Part shown: positions 50,885-59,503 of the stretch, piece after piece | How positions within the stretch are numbered: the first letter of the stretch is position 1 | Layout of the letters: every line of letters starts with the position of its first letter | Source of the DNA: Allobosea vaviloviae | GTDB taxonomy: Bacteria > Pseudomonadota > Alphaproteobacteria > Rhizobiales > Beijerinckiaceae | Length of the DNA: 64,000 nucleotides | Direction: 5' to 3' | NCBI RefSeq assembly: GCF_001298265.1 | Contig: NZ_LGSZ01000052.1 | Location: forward strand, 124,001 to 188,000 | Notes under the pieces: generated by a model | Seen by the model: only the letters and a program-made list of their open reading frames with translations | Database searches by the model: none | What the model was told of the DNA's origin: nothing | Translations under genes and position numbers: made by a program

Positions 50885-51241
50885 ATGCCCCCCGTCACCA
50901 CCGCCCACCTCCTCCCGATCGCGATGCTGTTCGGCTCCAACATCTTCATGACCTTCGCCTGGTATGGCCATCTCAGCTACAAGAGCACGGCGATCTGGCT
51001 CGCCATCCTGGCGAGCTGGATGATCGCGCTGCCGGAATACATGCTGGCGGTGCCGGCCAACCGCATCGGCTCGGCCGTCTATTCCGCCGCGGAGCTCAAG
51101 ACCATGCAGGAGGTCATCACCCTGCTGGTCTTCGCCGGCTTTTCGGTTTTCTGGCTGAAGGAAAGCCTGACCTGGAGCCATGCGATCGGTTTCGCGCTGA
51201 TCGCGGCCGGCGCCTTTTTCATCTTCCATGCGAAGGCCTGA
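50885..51241 (+). CDS. DUF486 membrane protein
   Basis: 118 residues from the ATG at 50885 (GAGGAGACTCTGG upstream). Four transmembrane helices; 'SNIFMTFAWYGHLSYKSTAI', 'SWMIALPEYMLAVPANRIGS' and 'ELKTMQEVITLLVFAGFSVF' are the DUF486 blocks, a small relative of drug/metabolite transporters. Function unknown. It lies 66 bases after the SemiSWEET gene on the same strand. Confidence 0.88.
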   Translation: MPPVTTAHLLPIAMLFGSNIFMTFAWYGHLSYKSTAIWLAILASWMIALPEYMLAVPANRIGSAVYSAAELKTMQEVITLLVFAGFSVFWLKESLTWSHAIGFALIAAGAFFIFHAKA

Positions 51242-51300
51242 GCGGCGGTAGATGCCCCGTGCCACGTGACAGCGCTCTGCCGCCTCGTCACAGTGGCGCG

Positions 51301-52077
51301 ATGACTCACGATCTGAAGCCCGCCATCCCCTCCCCCGGCCATCCCGCTGTCGAGGCCTATCTCGCCGAGGGCTATGACAGCGTCGTTGGCATGTCCTCGC
51401 GCTTCGCGGCCGCCATCTGCGCAAGACTTCTGCGGCTCCAGACGCAGGAAGGGGTGACCGGCCCGATCGCCGAGATCGGAGCCTTCGAGGGCCGCTTCTT
51501 CATCGCACTCGCCCATGCGCTGGAACCGGGCGAGCTCGCGCTGGCGCTCGACATCTTCTCCTGGCCCGACCCGGGCGTGGAGCAGCGCTTCGAGGCCAAT
51601 TGCGCCCGGCACGGCATCGGTGCGGAGCGCCGCCGCACGATCAAGGGCGATGCCGGCGCGATGGCGCCCGCCGACCTCCTCGCCCAGGCCGGCGGCGCCC
51701 CCTTGCGCTTCATCCATATCGACGGCGAACACTCGCGCGCCGCCCTAACCCGCGATCTCGCGCTGGCCACCGCCTGCCTTGCCGAGGGCGGGCTGATCGT
51801 CCTCGACGACATGCTTCACCCCGGCTATCCGACGCTGATGGTCGCGGTGCAGGCCTATCTCGAAGCCAATCCCGACATCGTCCCGCTCTGTGTCATCGAC
51901 CGCGAGACCATCGTCGGCGCAACCAAGTTCGTGCTGTGCCAGCGCGCCTGGTTCGAGCGCTATCAGTCCCGCCTGCTGGAGATTTTCAAGGATTTCGTCT
52001 GGCCGCTCGGCGCCGATTTCGAGCCGCATTGGTGCCTGGTGCTGTCACAGGACACGCGGCTGGCGGAGATCGTGTGA
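51301..52077 (+). CDS. Class I SAM-dependent methyltransferase
   Basis: 258 residues from the ATG at 51301. 'GPIAEIGAFEGRFFIALAHA' is motif I, 'LALALDIFSWPDPGVEQRFE' carries the acidic residue for SAM ribose, and 'LRFIHIDGEHSRAALTRDLA' then 'GLIVLDDMLHPGYPTLMVAV' are later motifs. The IDGEH pattern is that of methyltransferase-24/cephalosporin-hydroxylase-like enzymes acting on small or sugar substrates. Substrate unknown. Confidence 0.85.
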   Translation: MTHDLKPAIPSPGHPAVEAYLAEGYDSVVGMSSRFAAAICARLLRLQTQEGVTGPIAEIGAFEGRFFIALAHALEPGELALALDIFSWPDPGVEQRFEANCARHGIGAERRRTIKGDAGAMAPADLLAQAGGAPLRFIHIDGEHSRAALTRDLALATACLAEGGLIVLDDMLHPGYPTLMVAVQAYLEANPDIVPLCVIDRETIVGATKFVLCQRAWFERYQSRLLEIFKDFVWPLGADFEPHWCLVLSQDTRLAEIV

Positions 52078-52090
52078 GCCCAGGGGTCGA

Positions 52091-53080
52091 TTACCCTGCG
52101 GCCCTCACACCATCGGCGAGAATAGCCTCGACGATCTCCTGAACGTCGAGGGCTTCAGCCAGCGTCGCGAGATGATGCGCCTGCCCACGCGTGAGCTTCA
52201 GCACCCCCTCGATCTGGCGCCTGAGTGCGATCGGGCGCGCATCCGCCTGCGACGGCGCGTCGGCCGCGGGCTCCCACGTCCCGTCGGGCAAGCGGCGTTC
52301 GGCGACCGACCAGTCGCAGAGCCGGACCGCACCGTGGTCGCCTTCCAGCATCCAGATGTTGTGGTCGTCCTTGGCAGTGGTGCCGACACTCCCCTTGAGG
52401 TCGACCGGGATGTCTCCGGCCATCAGCTTGGCTTCGATCGTGCGCTCCGACCTCCCAGTCTCCGGGAACACCACACTCGCGGAAAGACCATGCAACGGCC
52501 CGAGCAGCCTGCGGCTCAGGAAGAGGAAATGCGACACGACCTCACGGGTGAACCCGCCCTGTTGCCGCCCGTCCAGCCAGGCAGCGGCATCGGCCTGCCA
52601 GGAGCGAGGCCAGGTCGCGAAGGCGACCTCGATCGTCACGCGCGAGGCCTTGCCGACGGCGCCCTGCGCGATCCAGTCCATCAGCGTTGCGACAGCAAGC
52701 GAGGAGGCGAAGGGAAAGTTGACGGCCCCTCTGTCTCCGGCTTCCGCAACGAAGGCGCGCGCCTCGGCGACATCGACCGCCAGCGGCTTCTCGCAAAAAA
52801 CGCTCCTGCCGGCGGCAAGGGCGGCGCGGGCATGACCGAGATGGGAAGCCGGCGGCGAGGCGATGTAGACGCAGTCGCTGTCGGCGATGATCGCAGCGGC
52901 GTCGGTCAGCCGCGGAACCTGCGGGAACGTCGCCGCCATGCGCGCCATGGCCGATGGCTCCGGATCCCAGATACCGCTGACGTTCACCAGCGGAGGCGAC
53001 TGGTCGAGAATGGCGCGCAGCAGCCGCTCGCCCATGATGCCTGCGCCGATGATTCCAATCGAAAGAGTGCCGTCTTGCAT
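52091..53080 (-). CDS. Gfo/Idh/MocA family oxidoreductase
   Basis: 329 residues from the ATG at 53080. Rossmann motif 'IGIIGAGIMGERLLRAIL', 'DCVYIASPPASHLGHARAAL' and the family hallmark EKPLAVDVAEA with its Lys, followed by the substrate domain. These NAD(P)-dependent enzymes act on sugars or inositols. The substrate is unknown. It is convergent with a methyltransferase gene and downstream (in its own direction) of a sugar dehydrogenase remnant. Confidence 0.88.
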   Translation of the reverse strand: MQDGTLSIGIIGAGIMGERLLRAILDQSPPLVNVSGIWDPEPSAMARMAATFPQVPRLTDAAAIIADSDCVYIASPPASHLGHARAALAAGRSVFCEKPLAVDVAEARAFVAEAGDRGAVNFPFASSLAVATLMDWIAQGAVGKASRVTIEVAFATWPRSWQADAAAWLDGRQQGGFTREVVSHFLFLSRRLLGPLHGLSASVVFPETGRSERTIEAKLMAGDIPVDLKGSVGTTAKDDHNIWMLEGDHGAVRLCDWSVAERRLPDGTWEPAADAPSQADARPIALRRQIEGVLKLTRGQAHHLATLAEALDVQEIVEAILADGVRAAG

Positions 53081-53213
53081 CGCCTGAGATTCCCAACCCT
53101 GAGCCGGGAAGCGCGGTAGCAGGTTTGCGGCCGGCACACGAGCATCTGGCGACCCACCGCCGCGAAGCGCCCGGTTGATAAGCACTACCGCTTCGCGCCG
53201 ACTTCAGGCCCAA

Positions 53214-53315
53214 CCGCGCCGGCCTGACCCTCTGCACCTTTCCATCGGTTTCATCGCTGAGCAGATAGATGAAGCCGTCCGGCCCCTGCTGGACGTCGCG
53301 GATGTGCAGGCCGCG
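53214..53315 (-). pseudogene. C-terminal remnant of a PQQ-type sugar dehydrogenase
   Basis: On the minus strand the DNA reads GLHIRDVQQGPDGFIYLLSD and then ETDGKVQRVRPAR, matching the end of the intact gene at 57152-58276 (GLRIRDVRQGPDGFLYLLSD, AADGKVLRVRPAR). By eye the DNA is about 80% identical over about 100 bases. Homology stops abruptly toward higher coordinates, and the stop codon is lost. So this is a fragment of a second, diverged copy. The rest of 53081-53437 holds no gene. Confidence 0.75.
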
Positions 53316-53437
53316 CCCGACAGGGCGCGATGGGGCCAGTCGGACAGCCGCCGCGCCCCTTGCCGATCCGGACGCTGATTGGTCGATGCCGAAGGGAATG
53401 TAACCTACCAGCCATGCCGGACGGCGAGACCTCAGCG

Positions 53438-54424
53438 TCAGATCGAGATGTTCGTGCTTTTGACCAACCGAGCCCAGCGCTCGGACTCCGCGCGCATCAT
53501 TTCCGCGAAGGCTGCCGGTTCGTTGCCGATTGGCTCTGCCCCTTCGTTTCGCAGGCGCTCCCTGATCGTGTCGCCGTTGATCGTGCTGACGGTGGCGTCG
53601 CGAAGAGCTTTGACGATTGGGTCAGGTGTACCCTTCGGAACGACGAGCCCGTACCAAGCGGTCGCCCGATAGTCAGGCCAGCCGAGTTCCGCCACCGTGG
53701 GTGCGTCGGGAAAGAGCTTGGCGCGCTGCGGACTCGTAACCGCCAGCAACCGCACCGCTTTGCCTTCGATGAGGCCGAGCACCGACGGAACGGTGGTGAC
53801 CATGAAGTCGGTCTGTCCGGACAGGAGGTCGGTGAGAGCGGGACCGGCTCCACGATAGGGAACGTGAATGGCCTCAAACCCCGCCGTTCTGGCGAGCAAC
53901 ACAGCGGCGAGATGGCTTGCAGAGCCATTTCCAGCTGAGCCATAGGTGAGCTTTCCACCGTTCTTCTGCGCGTGGTCAATCAGGTCACGCGCGGTCTGGA
54001 ATGGCGATTTCGGCGCCACAACCAGAGCAAGCGGCGTGTCCGAAATCAAGGTCACCGGATCAAAGGCCGCCAGCGGGTCGACTTTGACATTCTTGAACAG
54101 GTGCGGGTTGACGACCATCGGCCCCTGGTTCGCGAGAAGAACCGTGTAGCCGTCCGGCGGCGAAGACGCGGCCTGGGCCGTGATGAGGTTGCCACCCGCT
54201 GATCCATTGTTCTCGACGACCAGTGATTGACCGAGCCTTTCGCCTATGCCCTGCGCGACGAGGCGCGCGATCGCATCCGTGCCGCCGCCGGCTGCATAGG
54301 GGACGAGTAGCTTCATCGGCCGCGACGGGAAGTGTTGAGACCATGCGCTCTTGCTGAGCGTAGTGCTTGCCCCGAAAGCGGCGGCGCCGAGGAACAAGGT
54401 CCTGCGCGTCGGATGCATCGTCAT
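53438..54424 (-). CDS. Bug-family (TctC-like) periplasmic solute receptor
   Basis: 328 residues from the ATG at 54424, preceded by AGGAGGGACGA. A twin-arginine-like signal (HPTRRTLFLGAAAFGAST) precedes 'FPSRPMKLLVPYAAGGGTDA' and 'IARLVAQGIGERLGQSLVVE', 'NNGSAGGNLITAQAASSPPD', the hallmarks of Bug receptors. They bind carboxylates and often have no membrane TctAB partner nearby, as here. The LysR gene upstream and the divergent PrpF-type gene suggest a role with a tricarboxylate-like compound. Confidence 0.9.
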   Translation of the reverse strand: MTMHPTRRTLFLGAAAFGASTTLSKSAWSQHFPSRPMKLLVPYAAGGGTDAIARLVAQGIGERLGQSLVVENNGSAGGNLITAQAASSPPDGYTVLLANQGPMVVNPHLFKNVKVDPLAAFDPVTLISDTPLALVVAPKSPFQTARDLIDHAQKNGGKLTYGSAGNGSASHLAAVLLARTAGFEAIHVPYRGAGPALTDLLSGQTDFMVTTVPSVLGLIEGKAVRLLAVTSPQRAKLFPDAPTVAELGWPDYRATAWYGLVVPKGTPDPIVKALRDATVSTINGDTIRERLRNEGAEPIGNEPAAFAEMMRAESERWARLVKSTNISI

Positions 54425-54534
54425 TCGTCCCTCCTGATTCAGGGCGATTGATGGCCCCGTTATGAGTATCTCTTTCGATTCAAACGAACAGTTTGGGAAA
54501 TGCGATAGTTGTCCGAATTGATGCGATTAAAACA

Positions 54535-55455
54535 TCAATTGCTCGGGCGTGATTCCGGACTTGCACTCCAAGTGTGGATCAGCATGTCTCTGAACCGCTG
54601 TGCAGCGGGTGCCAGACGTGCCTTTCGGCGCTCAACCAGACCAATGGTGCGCGAGACCGATGGTGTGCCAATGATTTTGGTCGCAATGACAGGGTGATCA
54701 CGTGGTGGCGTAGCGAGCCGCGGCAGCACAGACACGCCGAGACCACGTTCGACGAGCCCCAGCGACGTCGTGAGATGGTTGACCTCGAATTTGAAGGTCA
54801 GTCCGATTCCTTCCTTCGCCAGAGCACTTTCTAGGATCATGCGATTGCCACTGGCGCGGCTGACTCCGATGAGTGTCTGGTCAGCAAGATCCTTCCACGC
54901 CAGTTCATTTCGGGCGGCCAAGGGGTGGTCGCGCCGGCATGCGAGCACGAAAGGATCCTCGACAAGCGGGGTGAAGGCCAGATCCGGATCGGAACTGCCG
55001 AGAAGATTGATGCCGAACTCGGCTTCACCGCGGGCGACACTCTCAAGACCGTCATTCGCCGAGAGATCCAGGATGCGGAAACGGATCAGCGGATAGGTCG
55101 CGCTGAACGACTCGATGGCGCGCGGCAGGAAGTAGAAGGCTGCGGTCGGGACGCAGGCGATGGTGACCTGTCCGACCTGTCGACCGGCGACGCCGGTGAT
55201 GCCCAGCAGGGATTCCTCGAACTCATCGAGCAGGCGACGCGCCAGCGGAGCGAAGGACCGGCCCACGCTCGTGGGGCTGACCCTTCGTGTCGTTCGCTCC
55301 AGCAACGGAGCCCCTACTGCGGCTTCAAGAGCCTGGATGCGGCGGGACAGCGCGGGCTGCGAAATGTTGAGCATCTCGGCCGCTTTGTGGAAGCCGCCCA
55401 ACTCAAGAACAGCGAGAAAGGCTCGGATATCGAAAAGTTCGAAATTGATGCGCAT
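54535..55455 (-). CDS. LysR-family regulator, divergent from the PrpF/GalD-type gene
   Basis: 306 residues. 'ALEAAVGAPLLERTTRRVSP' completes an N-terminal helix-turn-helix that begins 'ELFDIRAFLAVLELGGFHKA'; the effector domain starts near residue 90 ('VTIACVPTAAFYFLPRAIES'). It reads away from the tautomerase gene and toward the Bug gene, across a gap of about 105 AT-rich bases holding the control region. It probably senses the substrate of the locus. Confidence 0.88.
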   Translation of the reverse strand: MRINFELFDIRAFLAVLELGGFHKAAEMLNISQPALSRRIQALEAAVGAPLLERTTRRVSPTSVGRSFAPLARRLLDEFEESLLGITGVAGRQVGQVTIACVPTAAFYFLPRAIESFSATYPLIRFRILDLSANDGLESVARGEAEFGINLLGSSDPDLAFTPLVEDPFVLACRRDHPLAARNELAWKDLADQTLIGVSRASGNRMILESALAKEGIGLTFKFEVNHLTTSLGLVERGLGVSVLPRLATPPRDHPVIATKIIGTPSVSRTIGLVERRKARLAPAAQRFRDMLIHTWSASPESRPSN

Positions 55456-55560
55456 TTCATATCAATGATCGAATTTTTCGCATTTCACAACATGATCAGC
55501 GTGACGGATACGGATTCCTGACACGGTCAATCACGGCTTCAGCCGCAGGGAAGAGCCTCC

Positions 55561-56646
55561 ATGGCAATCCACCTTCGCATCCCCTGCACCCTCATGCGAG
55601 GCGGCACATCGCGCGGGCCGGTTTTTCTGTCGACTGACCTCCCCGTTGACCCCGATCTGCGCGACGAGGTGCTGCTGTCAATCCTCGGCTCAGGTAGTGA
55701 ACTGCAGATCAACGGGCTCGGCGGCGGCAATCCCTTGACGAGCAAGGTCGCCATCGTAGGGCCGCCGACACATCCCGACGCGGATGTCGACTATCTCTTC
55801 GCTCAGGTGAAAGTCGTCGAGCGAGTGGTCGACACCTCTCCCAACTGCGGCAACATGCTGTCGACCGTCGGCCCTTTCGCCATTGAAAAGGGGCTCGTCG
55901 TGGGCCAGGCAGATCGCACGCGTGTGGTGATCCATAACGTCAATACGGGCCAACTCGTCGCCGCCACGGTGCAGACACCCAAGGGGAAACCGGTCTATGA
56001 CGGCGATACCGTTATAGACGGCGTGCCCGGAAGCGGCGCCCCGGTCGAACTCGAGTTTCTGGGCGTCGCTGGTGCCAAGACGGGAAAGCTGCTTCCAACG
56101 GGCTCTGCCATCGATATGATCGCGGGGGTCAAGATCTCTTGCATTGATGCGGCGATGCCGCTGGTCGTGATCGAAGCCTCGGCTCTCGGGAAAACGGGGA
56201 GCGAGACGCCGGCCGAGCTCGATGCCGACCGAGCGTTCATGGATCGATTGGAACGCATCCGGCTGGAGGCCGGCCGGTTGATGGGGTTGGGCGATGTGTC
56301 CGATCTGGTTATCCCCAAACCCGTTCTGATCGGGCACCCGCAGAACGGCGGCACCATCACCGCGCGCTACTTCATGCCGCATGCTTGCCACAAGGCATTC
56401 GCTGTCACCGGCGCTGTCGGGCTTGGCACGGCCTGCGGAACGCCTGGGACACTGGCGCATCGCCTTGTCGGGGATGCCAGCCTGCCACGGCGCGTGGTCA
56501 TCGAGCACCCGTCGGGGCGCATCGAAGTCGCGATCGACCGACGGGGAAGTGCAGCTACCGCGGCCGTGCTCAGAACGACAAAACCGATCCTGGAAGGCAT
56601 CGCCTTCGCTCAGGTTTCTGGTCGCCCGGTCATCCTGGCCGCCTGA
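55561..56646 (+). CDS. PrpF/4-oxalomesaconate tautomerase (GalD)-like protein
   Basis: 361 residues, the length of Pseudomonas GalD. It shares MRGGTSRGPVFL, 'GGNPLTSKVAIVGPPTHPDA', 'DVDYLFAQVKVVERVVDTSP' and NCGNMLSTVGPFA, with Cys in NCGN and a second conserved motif 'ITARYFMPHACHKAFAVTGA'. GalD converts keto and enol forms of 4-oxalomesaconate in gallate degradation; PrpF isomerises aconitate in the 2-methylcitrate pathway. No gallate dioxygenase or prp gene lies nearby, so the substrate is open. AGGGAAGAG precedes the ATG. Confidence 0.85.
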   Translation: MAIHLRIPCTLMRGGTSRGPVFLSTDLPVDPDLRDEVLLSILGSGSELQINGLGGGNPLTSKVAIVGPPTHPDADVDYLFAQVKVVERVVDTSPNCGNMLSTVGPFAIEKGLVVGQADRTRVVIHNVNTGQLVAATVQTPKGKPVYDGDTVIDGVPGSGAPVELEFLGVAGAKTGKLLPTGSAIDMIAGVKISCIDAAMPLVVIEASALGKTGSETPAELDADRAFMDRLERIRLEAGRLMGLGDVSDLVIPKPVLIGHPQNGGTITARYFMPHACHKAFAVTGAVGLGTACGTPGTLAHRLVGDASLPRRVVIEHPSGRIEVAIDRRGSAATAAVLRTTKPILEGIAFAQVSGRPVILAA

Positions 56647-57151
56647 ATGACATTGACCAGGTGCTGGGACTTCAACGTCAGCCGATCGGAGGAAATGGAT
56701 CGCCGACAGCGGCTCTGCCTGGCAACCCACTCGACGCAAACCATGATCGCGAAAGACCAGTAGCGATAGCCGTGCATCAGCTTGCGCGTTACGACATAAA
56801 GGGATCGTCTCGGAAAATGCACCGATAGGGAAGTGCGCCGTTTTGCCTTCGGGCATCGCACCCTGCGACAGCCCATTGCGTTCAGGCGCGTTGCCAGCAC
56901 GATCTCCAAAATGCGGCGACCGGGCCAGCTTGTCGGTCGAACCTGATCAAGGTGTCTTCCGAGCGGCCGAATTTCTCTTGCACGTCATGGCTTGCCATGT
57001 GGCGCCGCCAATAGGGATTTGAAGCCCGTCGCGACCGGCTCGCGGCGACGGCGACACGCTCGATACCGTTCGCCTCGATGACGCAGGCAAGTCACGCGAC
57101 CCTGATGTGCTGGCGTTCGACTTCAGCGCTGGAAAGCCTGACGATCGACCG
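56647..57151. other. Non-coding or decayed region, about 500 bases
   Basis: No supported gene between the PrpF/GalD-type gene and the sugar dehydrogenase. Open frames on both strands are short or run into the neighbouring genes without domain content, and composition is less GC-rich than the core. I tried to read it as a transposase or dehydrogenase remnant and could not. Confidence 0.4.
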
Positions 57152-58276
57152 TTAACGCGCCGGCCGCACCCTGAGCACTTTCCCATCCGCCGCATCGCTG
57201 AGCAGGTAGAGAAACCCATCCGGACCCTGCCGGACATCGCGGATGCGCAGGCCCAGCCCCTCCAGCAGACGCTCCTGGCCGGTGACGGTCTCGCCCTCCG
57301 TCGAAAGCCTGACCAGCATCTGGCCGGCGAGCGCCCCGACAAAAAGCGAGTTCTTCCAGGCCGGCCAAGCCGCGCCGGTGTAGAACGCCGCGCCAGAAGG
57401 CGCGATCGACGGATCCCAGTAGAACAGCGGTTGCTCCATCCCGGCCTTGGTCGTGCCCTCGCCGATCTTTGCGCCGGAATAGTCGATGCCGTAGGTGATC
57501 ACTGGCCAGCCATAGTTGCGGCCGGCCTTGGGCGTATTGACCTCGTCGCCGCCGCGCGCCCCGTGTTCTGCCGTCCAGAGTTGCCCCGTCTCCGGATGCA
57601 GCGCTGCGCCCTGCACATTGCGATGCCCGATCGACCAGATCTCCGGCTGCCAGCCTGCGACCTTGGGATTGTCCTCCGGCGCGCCACCCTCGGGACGAAT
57701 GCGCATCAGCTTGCCGATGTGGTTGCCCGGGTTCTGCGCCTGGTCGCGCTGGCTGTAGCGATCGCCCACGGTGACGAAGAGCGCGCCCGTCCGGTCGAAC
57801 ACCAACCGCGAGCCGAAATGCATGCTGCTGTTGATCGCCGGCATCTGCTGGAAGATGACCTTCGTGCCTTCAAGGGCCGTGCCACGCTCGTTCAGTCGGG
57901 CGCGGGCGACGCTGGTGCCGTTTCCGCCGGCGCGTGGCTCCGAGAAGGACAGGTAGATCGTCCGGTTCTGCGCGAAGCCGGGATCGAGGACGACGTCGAG
58001 CAAGCCGCCCTGACCGCGCCCGGCGACATTGGGCACGCCGGTGATCGGCACCGACAGCCGCCCATCCGCACCGACCAGCCGCAACCGTCCCGGTCGCTCG
58101 GTCACGAGCATGCGCCCATCCGGCAGGAAGGCCAGCCCCCAGGGGTTCTCGAGCCCGCTCGCCACCGTCTCGACCGACAGTTCGCCCGCGCTCGACGCAA
58201 AGCGCTGCTGGGCGGCGGCGGGCGCGGCTGCGGCGAGCGCGACGGCAAAGGTCAGGATGGGGGTCGATATCCGCAT
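57152..58276 (-). CDS. PQQ-dependent sugar dehydrogenase (YliI/Asd-like)
   Basis: 374 residues from the ATG at 58276. Signal peptide (1-20, ending AAA-QQ), then a six-bladed beta-propeller: 'ENPWGLAFLPDGRMLVTERP', 'HFGSRLVFDRTGALFVTVGD', 'WSIGHRNVQGAALHPETGQL', 'EHGARGGDEVNTPKAGRNYG' and the closing RIRDVRQGPDGFLYLLSD. Homologues oxidise aldoses in the periplasm with PQQ bound. The cofactor and substrate range here are inferred from family. A fragment of a second copy lies 3.9 kb away. Confidence 0.9.
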   Translation of the reverse strand: MRISTPILTFAVALAAAAPAAAQQRFASSAGELSVETVASGLENPWGLAFLPDGRMLVTERPGRLRLVGADGRLSVPITGVPNVAGRGQGGLLDVVLDPGFAQNRTIYLSFSEPRAGGNGTSVARARLNERGTALEGTKVIFQQMPAINSSMHFGSRLVFDRTGALFVTVGDRYSQRDQAQNPGNHIGKLMRIRPEGGAPEDNPKVAGWQPEIWSIGHRNVQGAALHPETGQLWTAEHGARGGDEVNTPKAGRNYGWPVITYGIDYSGAKIGEGTTKAGMEQPLFYWDPSIAPSGAAFYTGAAWPAWKNSLFVGALAGQMLVRLSTEGETVTGQERLLEGLGLRIRDVRQGPDGFLYLLSDAADGKVLRVRPAR

Positions 58277-58375
58277 GGCAGGGCTCCCGCAGGCTGAACG
58301 TAAGCCTCCGAGATAGGCATGCCGCATGCCTGCGCCAACCACGAAACCCTCATCACCCCGCGGCTGCCGGCCGGA

Positions 58376-59356
58376 TCAAGTTTTGGCGAAGACCTTGCCG
58401 AAGACCTGCGCTTGGCCGATCGGACGCGGCGCATAGGCCTCCGCCGGCCGCGGCACCAGCATGCGCCGCGCGACGACATGCGCGACGCCGGCGATCGCCA
58501 GGCCGGCAAACACATCGACGAAGTAGTGCCCGCCATCGATCGGCGTCGCCACGATCATCCCGACATTCAGGACGAAGAACGGCCAGCGCAGCAGCGGATG
58601 GCTCCAGGCTGCCAGGAGCATGATGAGCCCCAGCGCCGCGTGATAGGACGGGAAGGTGATGATCCCATGCGTGCGCGTCGTGTCGAAAACGAAGGCCTCT
58701 CGCGAATGCAACGCCAGGACATCGGGCAGATGGACCAGCCCGGCGGCAGGACGAAGGTTCGGATAATCCGCAGGAGTGAGCTTGAGGTATTCGAAGATCG
58801 AAACTGCGGGCAACAGGCCCGACAGCGCCACCGTGGCAATGCCCGAGATGATCATCGCCAGGATCATGATGCGCGCCGCAATACCGCGGCCACAGAAGCA
58901 AAGCAGGAGCGTCAGCACGAGGCCCTGATGCATGTATGTTTTGTAGGCGAAGGTCAGCGGCGGCGCGAGCCAGGCATGACGATCGAGCCAGGCCAGCCAG
59001 GCCAGCCAGTCCAACCCCAGAGCGAGATCGAGCTGGTGGAAGGCTGAGTCCTGCATCGGGAAACCCATCGTGACCACAAGATAGGAGGCCAGAGCCGTCG
59101 CGAGCGGGAACACGAGGCTTTGACCCACGCAGTCGAACGCGCACGCAATCTTCGGCTCGGATCGTCGGGTGCCGTAATACCGACCGGCACCCGCGAGCGC
59201 CAGACCGATGGCGAGCGGCGCCATGAACGGCAGCGGCTCGATCGTCACCTGCGTGAACGGCACCGCGAGCAGGCAGATGGCGAGCAGGCCGAGGATCGCG
59301 CCCCAGACGAGCCGCGAGGCCCGCCCCGTCTCCAGTTCATCCGTTCCGTCCAGCAT
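58376..59356 (-). CDS. PAP2-superfamily membrane protein
   Basis: 326 residues from the ATG at 59356 (GGAG nine bases upstream); a TTG upstream is less likely. About seven transmembrane helices. The phosphatase motif is split as in the inositol-phosphotransferase/PAP2 group: 'THGIITFPSYHAALGLIMLL' with Ser-x-His, and 'ATPIDGGHYFVDVFAGLAIA' with GGHYFVD. Such proteins act on lipid phosphates at the outer face of the inner membrane. The repeated Trp-Leu-Ala stretch LDWLAWLAWLDRHAWLAPP comes from short repeats in the DNA at 58984-59010. Confidence 0.85.
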   Translation of the reverse strand: MLDGTDELETGRASRLVWGAILGLLAICLLAVPFTQVTIEPLPFMAPLAIGLALAGAGRYYGTRRSEPKIACAFDCVGQSLVFPLATALASYLVVTMGFPMQDSAFHQLDLALGLDWLAWLAWLDRHAWLAPPLTFAYKTYMHQGLVLTLLLCFCGRGIAARIMILAMIISGIATVALSGLLPAVSIFEYLKLTPADYPNLRPAAGLVHLPDVLALHSREAFVFDTTRTHGIITFPSYHAALGLIMLLAAWSHPLLRWPFFVLNVGMIVATPIDGGHYFVDVFAGLAIAGVAHVVARRMLVPRPAEAYAPRPIGQAQVFGKVFAKT

Positions 59357-59503
59357 CCGTCGCTGCTCCGCATCGCCACGGGCGCCACTGTCGCGGATAG
59401 GCGTTTGCGTCAGGTCAACGCGATTGGTTAAAAATCGCGGAATTTGCAGCAAACAGATTGGGAAATGCCGATCGCCCGCGTTGCGAACGGCAATTTCAAG
59501 CCA

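Noticed and set aside
56610..57342. Short minus-strand frames between the PrpF-type gene and the sugar dehydrogenase
   Set aside because: They extend into the neighbouring genes in the wrong frame and carry no recognisable motif; treated as non-coding.
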